From the NCBI GenBank assembly GCA_002317475.1, contig DCIS01000186.1:254-54826 (forward strand): a stretch of 54,573 bases of DNA. The letters run 5' to 3'. The notes under the pieces are model-generated. The model was not told the DNA's origin, did no database searches, and worked only from the letters and a program-made list of their open reading frames with translations. Positions 41,489 to 50,714 of the stretch are shown piece after piece. This stretch comes from Prevotellaceae bacterium UBA1720. Lineage in GTDB: Bacteria > Bacteroidota > Bacteroidia > Bacteroidales > Bacteroidaceae. Positions within the stretch are counted from its first letter, which is position 1. The number at the start of each line of letters is the position of its first letter. The position numbers and the translations under genes are program-made.

Positions 41489-42376
41489 TTACTTGTTCTT
41501 GAAGATCAGCTGTGAGAAGCTGTAGAGACCATACTTCCAAACGGTGAAGTTATGACCCTCGCCGGGGTACTTGATCAAAGTACAGGGTACATCGTTCTTC
41601 TCGCAGAAAGCCTTGAGGTTAGCACTGTTGTACATCAGACCATCCTGATCGCCACATACCATCCACAGCAAGGTGTTCTCCTTCTTAGTCTTAGCTACAT
41701 CGGGGATGAGCTGCTCGGGACGAGCGGTATTGGGAGCAGATGAGAAACCACCTACGTAAGCAAATACGTCCATGTTGCCCAGACCGAAGTTCAGAGACTG
41801 ACCACCACCCATTGACAATCCTGCCAATGCACGATGCTGCTTGTCAGTATAGACACTGTATTTCTTCTCGATAGCGGGGATAAGACTGCCGATCAGGTCC
41901 TTGTCAAATACACCAAAGGCTGCAAATGAGCCCATACCACCCTGACGAGAGTCATCCTTCGAAGCACGACCGTTGGGCATAACCACGATCATAGGCTCTA
42001 CCTTGCCGTCTGCATAGAGGTTGTCCATGATGATGTTGGGCACACCACCGTCACGTACCCATTCCCACTCGTCACCACCAATACCGTGGAGCAGATACAG
42101 CACGCTGTACTTCTTCTTGGGATCATATTTTGGGGGAAGATATACGTTAGCCTTACGAGTGGTACCTACAGAAGCCGACTCATACTCAAAGAGTTCAACC
42201 TTACCCTTCTCAACACCTGCACGCTCCTGGTCAAAACCAGCGGGAGCTGCAACATAAGGATCGAAATTGCAATCAGTAGCCTGGGGCATACCAAACATGC
42301 CAATCTGAGGCTCCTGAGCCTTGGCTGCAGTGAAACCGCACAATAGTGCAGCAAAGAGAATTGCTTTCTTTTTCAT
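41489..42376 (-). CDS. Secreted esterase, CE1/esterase-D type alpha/beta hydrolase
   Basis: The 295-residue protein has a signal peptide (cleavage AKAQ near residue 20) and a carbohydrate-esterase 1-like fold: YSVLYLLHGIGGDEWEWV, nucleophile GLSMGGGQSLNFG (GxSxG), and GEGHNFTVW with the catalytic His. Such enzymes cut ferulic or acetyl esters from pectin and xylan or act on small esters. It is highly biased in codons (expressed well). Its 3' end abuts the CTAG array, so the last bases of the gene and array touch. Confidence 0.92.
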   Translation of the reverse strand: MKKKAILFAALLCGFTAAKAQEPQIGMFGMPQATDCNFDPYVAAPAGFDQERAGVEKGKVELFEYESASVGTTRKANVYLPPKYDPKKKYSVLYLLHGIGGDEWEWVRDGGVPNIIMDNLYADGKVEPMIVVMPNGRASKDDSRQGGMGSFAAFGVFDKDLIGSLIPAIEKKYSVYTDKQHRALAGLSMGGGQSLNFGLGNMDVFAYVGGFSSAPNTARPEQLIPDVAKTKKENTLLWMVCGDQDGLMYNSANLKAFCEKNDVPCTLIKYPGEGHNFTVWKYGLYSFSQLIFKNK

Positions 42377-42521
42377 GATAATAATATTAATGTGTTAATA
42401 ATTAAATATTTACATTGTTATCTCTGTTTCTTTTGTGAGCATTATCCGCTTTTCTTTGAAAATCTCAACATTTTTTGGACACGATTAACCAGAAAAGGTT
42501 TATTAGAAGTCGAGTGAGTTT

Positions 42522-43796
42522 CTATTCTTCGAGCTGCTTGTTGAAGAAAGCGCGTACATCCTTCCAGTGATAGTAGGGTGCCATGTCTGTAGAGACGGGG
42601 ATGGTGGTCTCTACCTCGTTGTGCAGTATCTTGACCAGGACGTCATCGCTGCCTTTCTTGCTGTAGAACACCAGCTGAACATTGCCTCCCATGGGGGAAA
42701 CCTTATAATTGCGCCATTGCTGATCAATGGTAAAGAGATCGTCGACGACGGCATCACAGCCCTTGAGGTGCATGATGGCGCACAGGGGAATGAGATTGCC
42801 GTCATGGCCAAAACGCAGGGTTGCCGTCTCACCCTTGCCTTCTATGGCAAGATCTGCTCCCTCGATAATGTTCTTCAGCAGGGGACGCGTACTCTCGATG
42901 GCTGTACCCTTGTTGAAGGGACTGTTGGCATCGCAGTGGTAGAACCAACTGTTGCCGTTCAACCAGTTCTGATAGAGTTCCTCGGTGGTGAAGATATCGT
43001 AGAGACGTATGGGCGTCTCCATGTCCTGCAGGTCAATGGCAACGTCAAAGAGTTGGCTCATCAGCGAATTGGGTGTGTTGAAGGGTGGGGCAAAGAAGGT
43101 GGTATCGTTGATCAACTGGGCAGCAAAACGAGTAGCATCTATGCCTCTTGCACAGAAGCGGCTATGATCGGCCTGCCATCCATCCTTGGCATTCTTCAGG
43201 TCGTTGTAGCGTTTGGTATGGTAGTTGAGGTAGGACATGTTGGCTCGGCTCGTCTCCCATACGAGGTTCATTGAGGGATTGAGTTCAGTAAGCCTTTGCA
43301 CAAAGGCACACATGGACAGGGCTACACGCATGGAGGTAGTAGAACGGGCTGAGACACGGGCATTCTTGCCTGTGAAGAGTTCGGGATAGTTGCGATACAT
43401 ACGTTCGGCTATGCCACGATGCTGACGCTGTCCCAGAGGGGCCAGTTCGTCTCCATGAAACTCAGCTTCCTTCCATATCTCCTCCATACGACGGAGCACA
43501 TCCTTACCCAGTTCGGTCAGTTTGCCTGCCTCGTCAGCGCGACGCAGGGTCATGAGGGGACGTGAATAGTCATAGTCGTTGAGCATATAGCGCGAACCAT
43601 GACGGCCATAATGGCTGATGTAGAAGGGTTTGTAACCCTTGGGTGCTGGTGTCTGTGCCTGCTCAGGAGCCCTGTAGGCATAGTAAACACCACCTGCGAG
43701 GTCAGGATTCTCGCGTATTTCCTCCAATGCCGACTGTTGTGCAGAGAGAGGTAAAATCAGTAGCAGACTGACTGCTGTAAGTAGAATGCGTTTCAT
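42522..43796 (-). CDS. Secreted histidine-type phosphatase
   Basis: The 424-residue protein has a signal peptide and the histidine acid phosphatase signature ISHYGRHGSRY with His66 as phospho-acceptor, and the later His-Asp pair FGHDGNLIPL. The usual RHGxRxP ends in RHGSRYM, as in Bacteroidota MINPP/phytase-like enzymes. It would release phosphate from phytate or other esters in the periplasm. It stands alone on the minus strand, and its promoter side faces the Tex gene end. Confidence 0.9.
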   Translation of the reverse strand: MKRILLTAVSLLLILPLSAQQSALEEIRENPDLAGGVYYAYRAPEQAQTPAPKGYKPFYISHYGRHGSRYMLNDYDYSRPLMTLRRADEAGKLTELGKDVLRRMEEIWKEAEFHGDELAPLGQRQHRGIAERMYRNYPELFTGKNARVSARSTTSMRVALSMCAFVQRLTELNPSMNLVWETSRANMSYLNYHTKRYNDLKNAKDGWQADHSRFCARGIDATRFAAQLINDTTFFAPPFNTPNSLMSQLFDVAIDLQDMETPIRLYDIFTTEELYQNWLNGNSWFYHCDANSPFNKGTAIESTRPLLKNIIEGADLAIEGKGETATLRFGHDGNLIPLCAIMHLKGCDAVVDDLFTIDQQWRNYKVSPMGGNVQLVFYSKKGSDDVLVKILHNEVETTIPVSTDMAPYYHWKDVRAFFNKQLEE

Positions 43797-43856
43797 GGAT
43801 TTGTTGGTTATGAAGTTAGTTTTTCTTTTCTATGATTCGATTTAAGGATATTGTTT

Positions 43857-43876
43857 CCCTCTAAAGGGGGTTAGGA
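43857..43876. repeat. Short G/C palindrome between two minus-strand genes
   Basis: CCCTCTAAAGGGGGTTAGGAGG belongs to the same style of short intergenic palindromes as 33603-33628; the function is unknown. Confidence 0.4.
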
Positions 43877-46015
43877 GGTCTTATTCAAGCCTTTCATTGA
43901 AAGTGCGATACGTTCGCGGGCATGGTCTACTTCTATGACACGTACAGTGACATGGGCATGTAGTGCAACGATCTCTGTAGGGTCCTTGACAAATCGATCT
44001 GCCATTTGACTGACGTGAACCAGTCCTTTGGTGTGAACACCTATGTCTACGAAGGCACCGAAATTGGTGATATTGGTAACAATGCCTGGGAGAATCATCC
44101 CCTCGCGCAGATCGCTGATCTCGTGAACATTAGGGTCAAAGGCAAACTGCTTGAGTGGTTCGCGTGGGTCACGACTGGGCTTATCCAGTTCCTTGAGGAT
44201 GTCCTGAAGGGTGGGCAGTCCTACCTCCTGACTGACATAACGCTGCAGACTGATCTTCTCGCGCTTCTCGCGTGATGACATCAGATCGCTGACAGTACAT
44301 CCAAGGTCTCGTGCCATCTGCGACACCAGTTCGTATCGTTCGGGATGAACAGCACTGTTGTCCAAGGGTTCGTTGCCCCCATGTACACGCAGGAAGCCTG
44401 CTGCCTGTTCAAAAGCCTTGGCACCCAGACGAGGCACTTTCAGCAGTTCGCGACGTGTCTTGAAAGCACCATGTTCGCGACGATAGTCCACGATATTCTG
44501 GGCTAGGGTAGGACCCAGTCCGCTGATGTAGGTAAGCAAGTGTTTGCTGGCTGTATTGAGATTCACCCCCACACGGTTCACACAACTGATCACGGTCTGG
44601 TCAAGCGATTTTTTCAGTTGCGTCTGGTTGACATCCTTCTGGTACTGACCCACACCGATGCTTGAGGGGTCAATCTTCACGAGTTCGGCCAATGGATCCA
44701 TCAGTCTACGACCAATAGAAACTGCTCCACGTACGGTCACGTCATAATCAGGGAACTCCTCACGTGCCACTTTCGAGGCCGAATAGATGCTGGCACCATC
44801 CTCACTGACGGTATACACCTCTACGTTGTCGGGCATGTCAAGATGCTGTATGAACTCCTCTGTCTCACGTCCTGCCGTACCATTGCCTATGCTTATGGCC
44901 TCAATGTGATATTGCTTGATCAGTGTCATCACCTTATTCATGGCCTGCAGGCGTTCGCTGCGAGGTGGGTGAGGATAGATGGTTTCGTTGTGAAGCAGAT
45001 TGCCCTCGCTGTCCAGACATACCACTTTGCAACCTGTCCTGAAACCCGGGTCAATGCCCATCACGCGCTTTTCCCCAAGTGGTGAGGACATCAGCAACTG
45101 CTCCAGGTTACGCACGAAGATACGTATGGCCTCCTCGTCTGCTTTCTCCTTGGAAAGTGCAGCAAACTCGGTCTCAATACTGCCAGATAGCAGACGTTTA
45201 TAACTGTCCTCTACAGCCTCGCGTACACGGTGTGACGCCTCACTGTTGCCTCTGACAAACTGACGCGTAAGCTGACTCACGGCATCGTCTTCATCCACGG
45301 TGATATTGACACGCAATATGCCATCAGCCTCGCCACGACGCATGGCCAGAAGACGATGACTGGAGCATCTGTGCAAGGGTTCGTGGAAGTCAAAATAATC
45401 ACGGTACTTCTGTCCTTCCTCTTCTTTTCCCTTTACCAAATGGCTGGAGATGGTGGCAGTACGGCGGAATAACTGACGTATGTTCTTTCGTGCTCGTTCA
45501 TCTTCGCTTACCTGTTCAGCAATGATATCCATAGCTCCCTTTACGGCATCTTCTGCAGTCTCTATGCCCTTCTCCTTATTAATATATTGGTTGGCCTTAC
45601 GCAGCACGGGTTCACCTGTCTGCAACATCAGCCAGAGGGCCATGGGCTCAAGTCCGCGTTCACGGGCAACCTGTGCTCGGGTACGACGTTTCTGCTTGAA
45701 GGGAAGGTAGATATCCTCCAGTTCTGTGGCATCCCAACTCTGCTCAATGCGTTGCTTTAACATATCGGTTAGTTTGCCTTGACTTTCAATGCTTTGCAGA
45801 ATGAATTCTTTGCGATGTTGTATTTCGCCCAGACGCTCCAGGTTATCACTGACACTGGCCACTTGGACCTCGTCCATTCCACCGGTACGCTCCTTGCGAT
45901 AACGACTGATGAAGGGTATGGTGGCACCCTCTTCGAGAAGGGCTATGGTATTCTCAACGAGGTGTTCCTTTAACCCCGTTTGCTGAGCAATGAGTTTGGC
46001 GAATTTTATTTCCAT
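43871..46015 (-). CDS. tex: Tex-family RNA-binding transcription accessory protein
   Basis: The 714-residue protein has the Tex layout: N-terminal helical part, YqgF/RuvC-like domain (KRVMGIDPGFRTGCKVVCLD), helix-hairpin-helix motifs (ISGLGPTLAQNIVDYRREHG; LLKVPRLGAKAFEQAAGFLR) and a C-terminal S1 domain (GIVTNITNFGAFVDIGVHTKGLVH). It binds nucleic acid and affects transcription and translation; it is very widely conserved. Length is normal. It is the largest housekeeping-type gene of the right part and has no evident operon partner. Confidence 0.96.
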   Translation of the reverse strand: MEIKFAKLIAQQTGLKEHLVENTIALLEEGATIPFISRYRKERTGGMDEVQVASVSDNLERLGEIQHRKEFILQSIESQGKLTDMLKQRIEQSWDATELEDIYLPFKQKRRTRAQVARERGLEPMALWLMLQTGEPVLRKANQYINKEKGIETAEDAVKGAMDIIAEQVSEDERARKNIRQLFRRTATISSHLVKGKEEEGQKYRDYFDFHEPLHRCSSHRLLAMRRGEADGILRVNITVDEDDAVSQLTRQFVRGNSEASHRVREAVEDSYKRLLSGSIETEFAALSKEKADEEAIRIFVRNLEQLLMSSPLGEKRVMGIDPGFRTGCKVVCLDSEGNLLHNETIYPHPPRSERLQAMNKVMTLIKQYHIEAISIGNGTAGRETEEFIQHLDMPDNVEVYTVSEDGASIYSASKVAREEFPDYDVTVRGAVSIGRRLMDPLAELVKIDPSSIGVGQYQKDVNQTQLKKSLDQTVISCVNRVGVNLNTASKHLLTYISGLGPTLAQNIVDYRREHGAFKTRRELLKVPRLGAKAFEQAAGFLRVHGGNEPLDNSAVHPERYELVSQMARDLGCTVSDLMSSREKREKISLQRYVSQEVGLPTLQDILKELDKPSRDPREPLKQFAFDPNVHEISDLREGMILPGIVTNITNFGAFVDIGVHTKGLVHVSQMADRFVKDPTEIVALHAHVTVRVIEVDHARERIALSMKGLNKTS

Positions 46016-46057
46016 GGTATTAGGGAGGGGAAATTTGGAATTAGGAGTGATGAGTGA

Positions 46058-46426
46058 TTACTTCATGAATACGAAGTAGACAGCCAGGACAAGACAGACG
46101 AGGGCGGCAAGGTGATTCCAGTGCAACTGTTGTCCCTGGAAGAGCACGTTGGCAATGATGCAGAAGATGATGAGGGAGACGACCTCCTGAATGACCTTCA
46201 GCTGCATGAGGGTAAAGGGACCACCATTGTCAACAAATCCAATACGATTAGCAGGTACTTGGCAGCAGTATTCGAAGAAGGCAATGACCCATGAGAAGCA
46301 GATCACTCCAAACAGGGGCCAGTTGCTGCTGACACCCGTTTCACTCAGCTTCAGGTGACCGTACCAAGCCAGGGTCATGAAGATATTGCTCAGGATGAGT
46401 AGTAGGATAGTGTATAGAGCAGACAT
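46058..46426 (-). CDS. DMT-family small membrane protein (DUF486)
   Basis: A 122-residue protein with four hydrophobic helices (for example YTILLLILSNIFMTLAWYGHL, FGVICFSWVIAFFEYCCQVPANRIG, then two more). The motif FFEYCCQVPANR is characteristic of DUF486. It resembles half of a drug/metabolite transporter and probably dimerises. Substrate unknown. It is next to a 3' region with A-rich repeats. Confidence 0.92.
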   Translation of the reverse strand: MSALYTILLLILSNIFMTLAWYGHLKLSETGVSSNWPLFGVICFSWVIAFFEYCCQVPANRIGFVDNGGPFTLMQLKVIQEVVSLIIFCIIANVLFQGQQLHWNHLAALVCLVLAVYFVFMK

Positions 46427-46433
46427 GGGTACA

Positions 46434-46472
46434 AATTAAAAATTAAAAATTAAAAGTTAAAAATTAAAAATT
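46434..46472. repeat. TTAAAAA heptamer tandem
   Basis: Five in-register copies of TTAAAAA (one TTAAAAG) before the 44-bp repeats; possible slippage-prone tract. Confidence 0.8.
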
Positions 46473-46600
46473 GGGTTGGTGTGTTTCTTAAAGTTGTATT
46501 GTAAAAATAAGAAATTGGGTTGGTGTGATTTTAAAGTTTTATTGTAATAATTAAAATTTGGGTTGGTGTGTTTCTTAAAGTTTTATTGTAGGTTTCCAGT
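46471..46600. repeat. Three copies of a 43-44 bp repeat overlapping the end of the pectinesterase gene
   Basis: GGGTTGGTGTG starts at 46473, 46517 and 46560, followed each time by TT(C)TTAAAGTT(T/G)TATTGTA. The third copy contains the last codons and stop of the pectinesterase gene (minus strand, ending at 46575), so the others are duplicated copies of the gene end plus downstream DNA. Confidence 0.85.
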
Positions 46601-47708
46601 GATGGAGCACCTTTTCGTGGGTTATGGCATTGGCCTCTTCGGGTGTCAGGATGGGATTGTTGGGATGTACGTTGCCATCCATGTCTGTGTAAGCGTTGCG
46701 CCTGCCTTCAAGGTTCAGCACAGTGCCATCCACAAGGCGTGTGTCATATTCTGCAAAACGTGCTGGCCAACCCTTGCTACCCATGTCAGCCCAACCGTTA
46801 TATCCACGCTTGTCATGGGTGATGGTCTCCTTGTCCACCGTGGTATGTAGCCAGTAGGCAGTAGGAGTGGCCGAGCCCCATGGACGTCCCATATAGTAGG
46901 TGACATCGGGTGTCTCGCACTTGATGGTGCAATGATCCATGACGTAACCATACTCCAATGGTACAGACGGAGCGCAGATGTACCCACCCGTGCCACACTG
47001 CTGGAAGGTGACCTGGTCGAAAAGTACATCACCCTTGCCACAGATATAGTCGGTACGACCACGGATAACGCCACCCTTGAAATAGAACACACCATGCTGG
47101 TTGTTGCTGACATAGGTGTCCTGATAGCCCCAGAGGCAGACATTGTTGCAGATGGTGTGGTTGGAACGGTCGTGCAGGGCAATATTGCGTCCAGTCTTGT
47201 CAGCCATGCCACTCTTGATGGTGATGTCCTGGAAATAGCAGTCATGTGCCTCCCTTTCCAAGATCAGCACATCACCATTGCCTATGCCCTCCAGGGGATT
47301 GGCTTGCCCAAAACCATTATCCCACGTGGGTGGAGGACAAGTGTTGGTAATGATGGTCTGATCGCGGTCCTCGCCGATAATGCTGACACGTGGTGCACGC
47401 AGGTGGAGTCGGGGATCGGGATAGTCCTGGCCGTCTCCCCCCTTGGTCATACCCTGACAAGGTGAAACGTGCACACCCTTTTCGACGAAGATAGTGAAGC
47501 GTTTCAGGGTGTCCTTTCGGTCATTTGCCATGGCAAGTGCCTCGCGGATATTTCCATCACGAGGCACCACAAAATCATAGGCGCGATGCGACGAATTTGA
47601 TTTGACAGTCTTTACCTGAGACACACTTTTTGATGACCTCTGCGCTGAACAAGTAATATTCAGCAGCAGAAGCAATGCGAGGAAAAGGATTGACTGAAGT
47701 CTGTTCAT
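46575..47708 (-). CDS. Secreted pectinesterase (CE8)
   Basis: The 377-residue protein has a signal peptide and a right-handed beta-helix with the CE8 motifs: GYQDTYVSNNQHG (QDT), GRTDYICGKGDVLFD (DxI-x-G with catalytic Asp) and MGRPWGSATPTAYW (GRPW). It removes methyl esters from pectin and so prepares it for the pectate lyase at 35417. Its end lies inside a repeat (46560). It starts one base after the stop of the DUF1846 gene, which suggests a shared transcript. Confidence 0.93.
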   Translation of the reverse strand: MNRLQSILFLALLLLLNITCSAQRSSKSVSQVKTVKSNSSHRAYDFVVPRDGNIREALAMANDRKDTLKRFTIFVEKGVHVSPCQGMTKGGDGQDYPDPRLHLRAPRVSIIGEDRDQTIITNTCPPPTWDNGFGQANPLEGIGNGDVLILEREAHDCYFQDITIKSGMADKTGRNIALHDRSNHTICNNVCLWGYQDTYVSNNQHGVFYFKGGVIRGRTDYICGKGDVLFDQVTFQQCGTGGYICAPSVPLEYGYVMDHCTIKCETPDVTYYMGRPWGSATPTAYWLHTTVDKETITHDKRGYNGWADMGSKGWPARFAEYDTRLVDGTVLNLEGRRNAYTDMDGNVHPNNPILTPEEANAITHEKVLHHWKPTIKL

Positions 47709-47709
47709 C

Positions 47710-49173
47710 TTATTTGTTCACAGGGTCGAAAGTGAGACCGCAACCCAGTTTCTTGAATATCTTCTGGTCTACATCGCTCAGCATCACGGTGGCATGAACC
47801 TGACAGCCATCCAGTCCTGGCAGCGCATCAAGTGCCTTACGGCAATTCTCGTCATGCTCGCTCAGTACAGCCAAGGCCACCAGCACCTCATCAGTGTGCA
47901 GACGGGGGTTCTGACCATGTAGCATAGACGTCTTCATGCGCTGGATGGGCTCAATCATGCTCTGTGGGATCAGTTTGGCCTGATGGGGTATGCCAGCAAG
48001 ATGCTTGGCAGCGTTGAGGATCAGGGCAGCACTGGGACCAAGGAGGGTAGACGTACCGGCAGTCAGTACGGTACCATCTGCCAGTTCTATTGCTGCTGCT
48101 GGAGCATCGCCATCCTGTTCGCTACGCTCGCGAGCAGCCACAGTGGCATAGCGGTAGTCTGTTGTCAGCTTCATCTGGCGCATCAGCAACTTCAACTTGT
48201 TGATCTCGCTCTGGTTGTTCTTGCCATCAGCCATCTGTACCTTGGCGGCATAGTAGCGACGTATGATCTCCTGCTTGGATGCCTCGCTGCAAATGGCATC
48301 ATCCGAGATGCAGAAACCTGCCATGTTCACACCCATATCAGTGGGTGACTTGTAAGGACTCTCGCCATAGATACCCTCGAAGATAGCGTTAAGCACGGGG
48401 AAGATCTCGATATCACGGTTGTAGTTGACTGTGGTTTTGCCGTAAGCTTCCAGGTGGAAGGGGTCAATCATGTTCACATCGTTGAGGTCGGCAGTAGCAG
48501 CCTCATACGCCACGTTTACGGGATGCTTCAAGGGGATGGACCAGATAGGGAAGGTCTCGAACTTGGCATAGCCAGCTTTTACGCCACGCTTGTTTTCGTT
48601 GTACAACTGAGACAGGCAGACGGCCATCTTGCCACTACCGGGACCTGGAGCAGTGACCACCACCAGGGGACGTGTGGTAACGACGTAATCGTTCTTGCCA
48701 AAACCCTCGTCAGAGTCAATAAGATCGACGTTGGTAGGATAACCCTCGATCAGATAGTGATAGTAGACGGCAACATCCAGTTTCTCGAGACGTGCACGGA
48801 ACTCCTGGGCACTGCGCTGACCATTGTAATGGGTGATCACTACGCTGCTGAAATACAGGCCGCGAGACATGAATTCATCGCGAAGGCGCAGTACGTCCTT
48901 GTCGTAGGTAATACCCAGGTCACCACGCACCTTGTTACGGTCGATATCCTCGGCACTGATCACCATCACCACCTCGGCCTCGTCCTTCAACTGCATCAAC
49001 ATGCGCAACTTTGAGTCGGGCTGAAAGCCTGGCAATACACGGCTGGCATGGTAGTCGTCAATCAGTTTTCCACCAAACTCCAGATACAATTTGTCACCAA
49101 ACTGTGCTCTGCGTTCCTTGATATGCTCACTCTGAATCTTTAAGTATTTGTCGTTGTCAAATCCTTGTTGCAT
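47710..49173 (-). CDS. DUF1846 family cytoplasmic protein
   Basis: The 487-residue protein starts MQQGFDNDKYLKIQSEHI and has the family pattern LYLEFGGKLIDDYHASRVLPGF, then VVTAPGPGSGKMAVCLSQLYN (a phosphate-loop-like segment) and LGPSAALILNAAKHLAGIPH. DUF1846 proteins are conserved in anaerobes and gut bacteria; their reaction is not firmly known. The ATG at 49173 is chosen over a longer frame that would begin in the promoter area. It is just upstream of the pectinesterase gene on the minus strand, and divergent from the sialidase. Confidence 0.93.
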   Translation of the reverse strand: MQQGFDNDKYLKIQSEHIKERRAQFGDKLYLEFGGKLIDDYHASRVLPGFQPDSKLRMLMQLKDEAEVVMVISAEDIDRNKVRGDLGITYDKDVLRLRDEFMSRGLYFSSVVITHYNGQRSAQEFRARLEKLDVAVYYHYLIEGYPTNVDLIDSDEGFGKNDYVVTTRPLVVVTAPGPGSGKMAVCLSQLYNENKRGVKAGYAKFETFPIWSIPLKHPVNVAYEAATADLNDVNMIDPFHLEAYGKTTVNYNRDIEIFPVLNAIFEGIYGESPYKSPTDMGVNMAGFCISDDAICSEASKQEIIRRYYAAKVQMADGKNNQSEINKLKLLMRQMKLTTDYRYATVAARERSEQDGDAPAAAIELADGTVLTAGTSTLLGPSAALILNAAKHLAGIPHQAKLIPQSMIEPIQRMKTSMLHGQNPRLHTDEVLVALAVLSEHDENCRKALDALPGLDGCQVHATVMLSDVDQKIFKKLGCGLTFDPVNK

Positions 49174-49294
49174 GGTCTTCGTGTTTAATTCCTGAAAAAA
49201 TTCCCACAAAATTACATAATTTCGTTCATCCTGCGAAATCGTTTTCAAAACAATAAGCAATTTTTCTCTTAATTATAAATAATGTTAATTCAGA

Positions 49295-49326
49295 TTTGGT
49301 CTTATCGTGGATTTTATCTATATTTG
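49295..49326 (+). promoter_or_regulatory. Sialidase promoter
   Basis: TTTG at 49295-49298, a 20-base spacer and TATATTTG at 49319-49326 match the consensus closely. Transcription should begin near 49333, just before the two candidate start codons (49339 and 49351). Confidence 0.8.
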
Positions 49327-49350
49327 CAGTCCATATTTATGTCTAATAGC

Positions 49351-50706
49351 ATGAAGAGACTATTTTACACCGTGGTTTTGCTTATTGCTCCGCTGTTTTG
49401 TGCCGGTGCAAATGCCATGACTGGCCGTCAATCTTCGGACGAGGAACCTGAACCTCAGTTTGAGGTTTTCACAACAAAGACCAACGATGATATTCCCTAT
49501 CGTATTCCTGCCATTGCCACGGCCTATGACGGTACTTTGGTGGTAGCGGCAGACTATCGTTTCACCCGTGCAGACATCGGTGGTGGACGTCTGGATCTTC
49601 ATATTCGTCGCAGTCACGATAATGGCAAGACTTGGGATGATATTCTGAGACCCTCCGTGATGACAGGTGACGGCAATACTGCCAAAGGACATCAGGAGGC
49701 AGGTTTTGGCGATCCATGCCTTGTGGGCGACCTTACCAGTTCGCGTATGCTGCTCATGTCCTGCTCTGGCACTCCAGGCTTCTTTGGTGGCTCGCGCACC
49801 CATCATCAGGGATGGGCACATTGGTGGAGCGAGGATAACGGTCTGACGTGGAGCAAGCCTATCTATCAGGACGAGGAGTATATCTACAGCCGTTTTGACC
49901 ATAGTCAGTACGGTCCTATCCGTGGTTGGTTTGTAGGCAGTGGTAAGATCTGCCAGAGCAGAAGAGTCAAAGTTGGAGACTACTATCGCCTGTATTGTGT
50001 AGGAAGCAGTTGTCGACAGGGAAGCAACGAGACGGCCAACTGGGCACTTTATAGCGATGATTTCGGTCAGACGTGGGAATTCCTGGGAGGCTGTGACGTC
50101 AGTCCTGTGCCTCGTGGTGACGAACCTAAGGCAGAGGAGTTGCCAGATGGAAACATCCTCCTTTCCAGTCGTACCTCGGGAGGTCGCTATTTCAATATCT
50201 TTACCTTTACTGACCTAGAGAAGGCAGAAGGATCTTGGGGCAACAAGTTCTATAGCGGACATGACAATAACGGCGTTGAGTCTCTTGGCAATGCCTGCAA
50301 TGGTGAGGTGATGCTAGTACCCGTGAAGCGCAACAGTGACAACAAGCGGATGTACCTCCTGCTGCAGAGCGTGCCTTTCGGTAATGGACGTGCCAATGTG
50401 GGCATTTATTACAAGGAACTGACGTGCAAGGAGGACTACAGCACACCGGAGGCTATTGCGAAGGACTGGACAGGTCGTCATCAGAGTAGCACTCTGGCCA
50501 GTGCCTATAGTACCATGACGTGGCAGCAGGACCATACCATTGGTTTTGTCTATGAGGAAGACACGTATGGCAAGGTAGACGGAGGTGGCTACACCATCAT
50601 CTATAAGAATTACAGCGTAGAGCAACTTACCGGTGGTGCTTACACCTATAAGCCCATGAATAAAAGAACCCTCAGGAAGATGAATCAAAGCTTGAGGAAA
50701 AAATAG
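49351..50706 (+). CDS. Secreted exo-alpha-sialidase (GH33)
   Basis: The product (451 residues from this start) has a signal peptide (MKRLFYTVVLLIAPLFCAGANA), the YRIPAIATAYDGT start of a sialidase propeller with the Arg of the FRIP motif, and three Asp boxes: SHDNGKTWDD, SEDNGLTWSKP and SDDFGQTWEF. It would release terminal sialic acid from host glycans. Alternative starts are 49339 and 49282; the last would lie upstream of the expected transcription start and is rejected. It is followed nine bases later by an RNA methyltransferase gene. Confidence 0.93.
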   Translation: MKRLFYTVVLLIAPLFCAGANAMTGRQSSDEEPEPQFEVFTTKTNDDIPYRIPAIATAYDGTLVVAADYRFTRADIGGGRLDLHIRRSHDNGKTWDDILRPSVMTGDGNTAKGHQEAGFGDPCLVGDLTSSRMLLMSCSGTPGFFGGSRTHHQGWAHWWSEDNGLTWSKPIYQDEEYIYSRFDHSQYGPIRGWFVGSGKICQSRRVKVGDYYRLYCVGSSCRQGSNETANWALYSDDFGQTWEFLGGCDVSPVPRGDEPKAEELPDGNILLSSRTSGGRYFNIFTFTDLEKAEGSWGNKFYSGHDNNGVESLGNACNGEVMLVPVKRNSDNKRMYLLLQSVPFGNGRANVGIYYKELTCKEDYSTPEAIAKDWTGRHQSSTLASAYSTMTWQQDHTIGFVYEEDTYGKVDGGGYTIIYKNYSVEQLTGGAYTYKPMNKRTLRKMNQSLRKK

Positions 50707-50714
50707 ACAGCAAA

